Assembly: GCA_030146225.1 (NCBI GenBank)
Contig: JASLCA010000208.1
Coordinates: forward strand, 1-11,959
DNA: 11,959 bases
Direction of reading: 5' to 3'
From: Sphingobacterium sp.
Lineage (GTDB): Bacteria; Bacteroidota; Bacteroidia; Sphingobacteriales; Sphingobacteriaceae
The stretch's first letter is position 1, and the number at the start of each line of letters is the position of its first letter. Position numbers and translations under genes: made by a program. Below, piece after piece: positions 7,246-11,959 of the stretch. The notes under the pieces were generated by a model. The model searched no databases, was not told the origin of the DNA, and saw nothing but the letters and a program-made list of their open reading frames with translations.

Positions 7246-8802
7246 ATGAATAGAAGAATAATATTAGGGTTGCTTTTTACAGGCCTTGCAACAGTTGCTG
7301 CTGCACAAGAAGGGCGTCAAGTGTTGGATAAGATGTCTTTGCAGGAGACAAGCTTACAGAGCCAGAATGCGGCTTTGCTTCAAGAGGTCAATAGCAGTAA
7401 TATTGGCGAGTCGGCCCTTACTTATCGTATAGAAGATGGAGACTTTAAGCATCCTTTGCTTGCCCAGCAAAGTCATTATTTTGGCTTTAGTTCGAGTCGT
7501 TTTCAAGAATTAAAGGGCTGGAAGCTCTATGGCAAATTTGATTTGCAGACAGGCAGGGAAAAGTCCGTAGCGCATACCACGCAGCTAGACCCTTTGCGTC
7601 TGAATCCTTACTTATTGATGGATTCTCTACAGGGAGATTGGAATAAGCAGCGGTATGGGATTGTTGTCAATGTGGCATCCCCATTTTTCAAGGATCGGAT
7701 TGCAGTAGGCTTGGGCTTAAAGTACAATGTACAGACTGGAGCGCGTCAGCGCGATCCGCGCTCCGAGAATACACAGAATGAATTACAACTTAGGCCATCT
7801 ATAGCATATAAGCTAAATGCGCAACATACAGTAGGTGCTTTTGGTAACTATCATCATTTTGTGGAGGATTTGATCATTCAGAATGTGGATAAACTCACTT
7901 CCCACAATATCTATAAGCTAATAGGCCTTGGTGAGTATGTAGGAAGCTCTCCCATATTTATGACCGTGGAGATGGGGCGCCGCTATGCTGGACAGCAGTT
8001 TGGTGCTGGGCTAAACTATAGTTTTCAGCAGCAAGGCTTCCGAAGTCATTTTGAAGCGTATTATAATGCCAATAAGGAGTCGGCTACAGATGGCGCTACC
8101 TATCCTCAAAATGCGGGTGAACATCGCTTTAAGGAATATGGTTTTCACCTGGATATGAGTCAGACAAGCCCTGTTGCTGTGCATCAACTCCGTGCCTTTT
8201 GGTCCCAAAAGGATGTGGACAACCGGGAGTTTCATCAGTATCAGGACCCTATTAGCAAAAACTATATTACCCTGTTCTCGGAGGTTTTTAACACCAACTT
8301 GCTGACAGAAGCCTCTCTGGCCTATGGCTTTGGAAAGCTAAGGAATGATCGCTTTTCCTGGAAGGGTGGCCTAAGTGCGCAGTATACGGGCATGGACAAC
8401 CGCTATGCAGGAAATAATAGTCAGCAGACTGTGGATCGCATAAGCTATAAGGCAGACTTTGACAAGTATTTCATGGCAGCAGATCAGTCGGGCTTTGTGG
8501 TTAACCTTGGCTTGGCTTATTCAGAAGCAATTAAAACCATCTTTAACTATGAGGAGAAGCCTTACGCCACGAACTTTGTGGCCAAAGAAATCCTCTATCC
8601 GACAAATGCATTCTTGGGGATGGATTTTTGGCAAGCAAATGCGGGAGTTCAATATGTATTTAAGCCCAAAGACGGGGGCAGCACACAGTTTTATATCAAG
8701 GCAAGTGGAGGCTATATTAAGCCCACGGCAGCCAATGATTACTATGCTAAAAGCATCTCTAGGATTAACGGACAATTGGCAATTGGCTTGTTCTCCTTTT
8801 AG
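7246..8802 (+). CDS. DUF6850-like outer-membrane beta-barrel protein
   Basis: The product of 518 residues starts MNRRIILGLLFTGLATVAAA followed by QEG, a clean signal peptide. An in-frame ATG at 7231 would add MELTA, put an acidic residue before the signal peptide and overlap the previous stop by 10 bp; the ATG at 7246 fits export better. A possibly helical, Gln-rich segment (about 25-50, LQETSLQSQNAALLQEVNSS) is followed by many amphipathic aromatic strands (YGIVVNVASPFF, IAVGLGLKYNV, HTVGAFGNYHHF, FGAGLNYSFQQQG). The C-terminus GQLAIGLFSF ends in Phe, the usual barrel-assembly signal. The pattern matches what I recall of DUF6850 family outer-membrane proteins. It lacks a plug domain, so it is not a second TonB receptor. 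Start and preceding stop are 5 bp apart, pointing to translational coupling with the lipoprotein. It may be a pore, an anchor or an assembly partner; its role is unknown. Confidence 0.75.
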   Translation: MNRRIILGLLFTGLATVAAAQEGRQVLDKMSLQETSLQSQNAALLQEVNSSNIGESALTYRIEDGDFKHPLLAQQSHYFGFSSSRFQELKGWKLYGKFDLQTGREKSVAHTTQLDPLRLNPYLLMDSLQGDWNKQRYGIVVNVASPFFKDRIAVGLGLKYNVQTGARQRDPRSENTQNELQLRPSIAYKLNAQHTVGAFGNYHHFVEDLIIQNVDKLTSHNIYKLIGLGEYVGSSPIFMTVEMGRRYAGQQFGAGLNYSFQQQGFRSHFEAYYNANKESATDGATYPQNAGEHRFKEYGFHLDMSQTSPVAVHQLRAFWSQKDVDNREFHQYQDPISKNYITLFSEVFNTNLLTEASLAYGFGKLRNDRFSWKGGLSAQYTGMDNRYAGNNSQQTVDRISYKADFDKYFMAADQSGFVVNLGLAYSEAIKTIFNYEEKPYATNFVAKEILYPTNAFLGMDFWQANAGVQYVFKPKDGGSTQFYIKASGGYIKPTAANDYYAKSISRINGQLAIGLFSF

Positions 8803-8824
8803 GGAAGGAGCTTGTGCGGCTCCT
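8793..8824 (+). other. Two mutually exclusive hairpins at the end of the barrel gene
   Basis: CTCCTT (8793-8798) can pair with AAGGAG (8805-8810) around a 6-nt loop. AGGAGC (8806-8811) can instead pair with GCTCCT (8819-8824) around a 7-nt loop. The two stems share 8806-8810, so only one can form at a time. No U-run follows, so this is not a convincing terminator; it could be an mRNA processing or attenuation site, or chance. Confidence 0.2.
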
Positions 8825-8927
8825 AAAACATAATTTAAGCGTACAACGCCTATAGCTTACGGATGTGGAGGGCTAGCCCCGCTGCATAAACGAGCAACTA
8901 GGACTTTAAATAGAAGAAGAGTTACTT

Positions 8928-11156
8928 ATGAAGAATATCAATATTTTTACCCTGACGCTGGCAGGTCTTTCCTTGGGGGGAATGAACCTATACGCGCAAG
9001 AGATTATTAATCCCGGCATAAAATCCGAAACCAGCTTTGCGATTGTTATTGACAAGGGCACCTATGCCTATGCTAAGGCAGAGGTGCACGCCTATAAGCA
9101 GGCCGTAGAGAAGGAAGGTCTCGGTACCTATATCCTGGTAGAGAATTGGTCCTCACCCGAGCAGATTAAGGCTCTCTTAGCTAAGCTTTATGCCCAAAAG
9201 ACAGGTAAGCTAGAAGGAGCCGTATTTGTGGGCGAGATTCCGGTGCCAATGCTGCGTGATGCGCAGTTTTTGACTTCTGCATTTAAGATGAACCAAAAGA
9301 TTCGTTGGGATAAATCCTCCGTGCCTTCAGATCGGTATTATGATGATTTTGACCTACAATTTGACTTCTTACGTCAAGACACCGTGAAAGGTAGAGAGCA
9401 GTATTTTTATTACAGCTTAAATGCGGCCTCTAATCAGTATATCGAGATGGACATCTATTCTGCGCGTATTAAGCCACCGGTTATGGTTGGAGAAGATGCT
9501 CAGCAGAAGGTTAAGGAGTACTTGCAAAAGGTTGTGCGTCTAAGGGAAGTAGAAGAGCCTTTGAACCAGATGATTGCATCTACGGGACATGGCTACAACT
9601 CAAACTCCATAAATGCTGTTTCTGGCGATGCTTTGGCATTAAAATCCCAGTTCCCAAACTTGTTTAAACCCGGAAACTCAATTAAATTCCTGAATTACAG
9701 GAATGCTGAATTTATGAAATTCAACCTCTTGAGCGAGTTAAAGCGTCCTGGGATTGACCTCGCCTTTATGACAGGGCATGGAACACCAACGCTACAACTC
9801 CTAAATGGCTATCCTTATGTGTCTGCTCCACAGCCTTCTATGCAGAATGTTGCACGCTACTTACGCTCTAAAATGCGTAGTGCTCAGGAAGATGGACGAG
9901 ACCTTGTCAAGGTGCAAGCTGACTTTCAAGCCTCACTAGGCCTTAGCGATAAATGGTTTGCGGATGCCTTTAATCCACAAGCCATTGCGGCGGACTCTAT
10001 CTATAATGACAATATGGACATGCAGATCCATGATATTAAGGATGCTGGGATTCAAGCCCGTATGGTCTACCTTAACTCTTGCCTGACGGGTTCATTTCAC
10101 TTGGATAATTATATAGCAGGCTATTATCCATTTTCTAAAAACGAAAACATTGTTGCGGTTGCTAACTCTATAGGCGTATTACAAGATCTATGGCCGGCCG
10201 AATTAATGGGGATTTTACAGCATGGGGTACGTGTAGGCCATTGGTTAAAGCATATTGCATACCTGGAGACCCATATTTTGGGAGACCCGACCTTTGCCTT
10301 TAGTTCCACGAGGAAGGAAAACTTAAATCAAGCATTGGCTTTAAAGGCCAAGGAGTCTAAATTTTGGAAAGAGCTGCTGAAGGATAATGATGCAGATTTA
10401 CAAGCCCTAGCTTTAGTGTACCTAAGCCGGAACTTACCTCCTGCTGAAGCCACTCAGCTCTTGAGAAATTATTACTTTACTTCTGCATTTGAGACCGTAC
10501 GCATGGAAGCTTTTCAGCTTTTGCGCAACTTTGAAGATAAAAATTATTTTGAGGTACTGCATGCTGCCAAAAGCGACTCCTATGAGTTTATCCGCAGAAG
10601 AACTGCCTATGATTTGGCGGACTTTGGAGGCGATGATTTTGTGAATGATCAATTGGAATTCTACCTTTCTGATCCGCATTCTGAGCGGGTAGCTTATCGC
10701 TCCAGATGGAACTTGCAATTTCTAAACCCGCAGCTTGCGCAGCAATATGTGGACAAGCATATTCGGAATAATCAAGCCCTAACACATTCGGATTCGCTTG
10801 CCAATAAGATGACCAAGGATATTGCCTATTATGCAAAGAAGCGGGAAGATGCGGTGCTTATTATGAAGGACAAGGATAGAGCGGACAAGGATCGTTTGGG
10901 AGAAATAAATACCTTAAGACTGTATCGGAATCATGCCCTTATCCCCACCTTAATTGAGATCGCCAAGGATGCCACTGATGTGGAGGAATTGCGGGTTAGC
11001 GCTTTAGAGGTAATGGGCTGGTTTAGCATTTCGGTAAAACGCGCCGAAATTATTGCAGCCTGTGATGAGATACTTAAGCGCGCTGATGAGAAAGAAGCTG
11101 TAAAGAAGGAAGCGCTAAAAACCAAAAAGCGGGTTTCTTCTAGACAACATTCATAA
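8928..11156 (+). CDS. Secreted C25 (gingipain-like) caspase-fold peptidase with HEAT-like C-terminal half
   Basis: The 742-residue product has a signal peptide (residues 1-23, ...GGMNLYA then QE). Residues about 35-455 resemble clan CD, family C25 cysteine peptidases: an alpha/beta strand FAIVIDKGTY, GAVFVGEIPVPMLRD at 97-111, PSDRYYDDFD at 133-142, the catalytic His in MTGHGTP (His284), the catalytic Cys in VYLNSCLTG (Cys385), and the closing motif ILGDPTFAF at 450-458. His and Cys are about 100 residues apart, much farther than in gingipains, because of an insertion at about 300-375. Residues about 465-725 are helical and look like degenerate HEAT repeats, ending in a Lys-rich tail. There is no visible C-terminal type IX secretion domain and no lipobox, so it may stay periplasmic. 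It follows the barrel gene by 125 bp on the same strand with no clear promoter, and ends 4 nt before a terminator. The protease assignment rests on motifs; the target is unknown. Confidence 0.8.
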   Translation: MKNINIFTLTLAGLSLGGMNLYAQEIINPGIKSETSFAIVIDKGTYAYAKAEVHAYKQAVEKEGLGTYILVENWSSPEQIKALLAKLYAQKTGKLEGAVFVGEIPVPMLRDAQFLTSAFKMNQKIRWDKSSVPSDRYYDDFDLQFDFLRQDTVKGREQYFYYSLNAASNQYIEMDIYSARIKPPVMVGEDAQQKVKEYLQKVVRLREVEEPLNQMIASTGHGYNSNSINAVSGDALALKSQFPNLFKPGNSIKFLNYRNAEFMKFNLLSELKRPGIDLAFMTGHGTPTLQLLNGYPYVSAPQPSMQNVARYLRSKMRSAQEDGRDLVKVQADFQASLGLSDKWFADAFNPQAIAADSIYNDNMDMQIHDIKDAGIQARMVYLNSCLTGSFHLDNYIAGYYPFSKNENIVAVANSIGVLQDLWPAELMGILQHGVRVGHWLKHIAYLETHILGDPTFAFSSTRKENLNQALALKAKESKFWKELLKDNDADLQALALVYLSRNLPPAEATQLLRNYYFTSAFETVRMEAFQLLRNFEDKNYFEVLHAAKSDSYEFIRRRTAYDLADFGGDDFVNDQLEFYLSDPHSERVAYRSRWNLQFLNPQLAQQYVDKHIRNNQALTHSDSLANKMTKDIAYYAKKREDAVLIMKDKDRADKDRLGEINTLRLYRNHALIPTLIEIAKDATDVEELRVSALEVMGWFSISVKRAEIIAACDEILKRADEKEAVKKEALKTKKRVSSRQHS

Positions 11157-11160
11157 TACA

Positions 11161-11195
11161 AAAAAAGGCGAATCTTACTGAGATTCGCCTTTTTT
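11161..11195. terminator. Bidirectional intrinsic terminator between convergent genes
   Basis: A perfect 15-bp stem (11161-11175 with 11181-11195) closes on a 5-nt loop (TACTG). The core AGGCGAATCT / AGATTCGCCT is flanked by an A-run on the left and a T-run on the right, so a U-tract follows the hairpin on either strand. It begins 4 nt after the peptidase stop and ends 1 nt from the stop of the opposing gene, so it should serve both. Confidence 0.93.
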
Positions 11196-11196
11196 A

Positions 11197-11820
11197 CTAT
11201 TGAGGGCCATGTTTATGCTGCTCCAATGGCGGCGAAATCATAATATGTGCTTTATAACCTCCCTCGTCCATTAACCAAGGCATGCCTAAGTTGTTGTACT
11301 GATTAGACAATCCTATATCTTCGGCCTTAGCAAAGGGCATGTAAATTACATAGCGGCGTTTAGCATCCTTTATTTCTCCGGTTTCAGCATTTACAGCTGC
11401 GGATTCACCCCAATAACCGTATAAGATAGTTGGGGTTTGCGGAATTTTTAATTTTCCTGCTTTAAATTCTTGTTCACGAATTTCATCGCGCTGTTTGCGC
11501 TTGCCTTCAGCAATTAGCTGGCGGCCTCTTTCCATAAACTCATCCATGGATTCTGGGTAAGCATAGCTATAATAGGTAGACATCTTATAGTCTGGTGCTA
11601 AACAAACCATCTTATTGTTGTTGCTCGGTTCTTGAAGCACGATAAACTTTCCATTTTCATCATATCCATAAACCTTCGCTCCTTCTCTTAAGTCGGCAGG
11701 GGCTGCCTGTAAGGCTAGCTTTATCTGCACCTCTTTAGCCATAGGCTTGCGGTCAACTTTTTGTGCTATAACAGTGGAAAATGAAATCGCTGCAATAGCT
11801 AATGCTATAAATTTTTTCAT
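11197..11820 (-). CDS. Small secreted protein of unknown function
   Basis: The 207-residue product starts MKKFIALAIAAISFSTVIAQ, a clear signal peptide with cleavage near residue 19-20. An in-frame TTG at 11838 would add MKKKKT, but it lies inside the candidate -7 box, so the ATG at 11820 was chosen. The mature part contains a short predicted beta segment (KVYGYDENGKFIVLQEPSNN), MVCLAPDYK at 71-79, a charged helix at about 92-122 (DEFMERGRQLIAEGKRKQRD...), VNAETGEIKDAKRRYVIYMP at about 143-162, and MPWLMDEGGYKAHIMI at 180-195. The tail holds two His (QHKHGPQ). I recall similar conserved hypothetical secreted proteins with the MPWLM...AHIMI ending, but no function. Its single Cys (73) rules out an internal disulfide. 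It is convergent with the peptidase gene and shares its terminator, so it is not part of that operon. Confidence 0.85.
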   Translation of the reverse strand: MKKFIALAIAAISFSTVIAQKVDRKPMAKEVQIKLALQAAPADLREGAKVYGYDENGKFIVLQEPSNNNKMVCLAPDYKMSTYYSYAYPESMDEFMERGRQLIAEGKRKQRDEIREQEFKAGKLKIPQTPTILYGYWGESAAVNAETGEIKDAKRRYVIYMPFAKAEDIGLSNQYNNLGMPWLMDEGGYKAHIMISPPLEQHKHGPQ

Positions 11821-11835
11821 CGTCTTTTTTTTCTT

Positions 11836-11843
11836 CAAAAATA
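11836..11843 (-). promoter_or_regulatory. Candidate -7 element for the small secreted protein gene
   Basis: On the minus strand 11843-11836 reads TATTTTTG, matching the Bacteroidota TAnnTTTG -7 consensus, 15 bp upstream of the ATG at 11820. No TTG was found at the expected -33 position; the nearest is a T-rich stretch opposite 11868-11872. The surrounding 120 bp to the window edge shows no gene or stable hairpin. Confidence 0.4.
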
Positions 11844-11959
11844 CGGAATAGTATCGAGTTTTTAGGATAAAACTGGGCGCTACTTTATGCGAATCAGCCT
11901 TGTAGCTAGCAGATTCACAGTGTAAGCAGGCTTCTTAATAGCGCATTTAAAATTTATAG

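Noticed and set aside
8459..8833. 124-codon open frame in another frame over the end of the barrel gene
   Set aside because: It has an unnatural composition (Trp-, Ser- and Arg-rich) and overlaps the conserved barrel C-terminus.
11844..11959. tRNA or small RNA gene at the right edge, suggested by GAATC...GATTC and GCTAGC repeats
   Set aside because: No cloverleaf, anticodon stem or T-loop sequence could be assembled, and the stems are too short to be convincing.

Overview
The window looks like chromosomal DNA from a member of the Bacteroidota, most likely a Sphingobacteriaceae-type organism such as Sphingobacterium or Pedobacter. The reasons are a PafA-type alkaline phosphatase start, a TonB-dependent receptor with an N-terminal carboxypeptidase-regulatory-like domain, promoter elements matching the Bacteroidota TAnnTTTG -7 box, no clear Shine-Dalgarno sequences, and outer-membrane proteins ending in Phe. 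No mobile element, CRISPR array, tRNA or rRNA was seen.

Left part (1-3019, minus strand): a complete uvrA excinuclease gene (nucleotide excision repair) is followed 11 bp later by the 5' end of a pafA-like alkaline phosphatase gene that runs off the left edge. This UvrA keeps both ATPase sites and two Cys4 zinc sites. Both halves of the zinc site at the UvrB-binding domain are substituted.

Middle part (3171-11195, plus strand): a 200-bp divergent intergenic region carries a promoter with an embedded perfect 12-bp palindrome. It is followed by four co-directional genes for exported proteins: a TonB-dependent receptor (no SusD partner), a surface-type lipoprotein resembling DUF4876, a second predicted outer-membrane beta-barrel resembling DUF6850, and, after a 125-bp gap, a secreted caspase-fold (C25/gingipain-like) peptidase with an alpha-helical HEAT-like C-terminal half. 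A strong bidirectional terminator closes the set. The simplest reading is a cell-envelope system in which a receptor and lipoprotein capture a substrate, a second barrel assists, and a protease processes a cargo or envelope partner. The substrate cannot be read from the sequence. This cluster is the best candidate for an under-described system here.

Right part (11197-11959): a convergent minus-strand gene for a small secreted protein of unknown function, with a -7-like box just upstream. About 120 bp at the right edge shows no gene.
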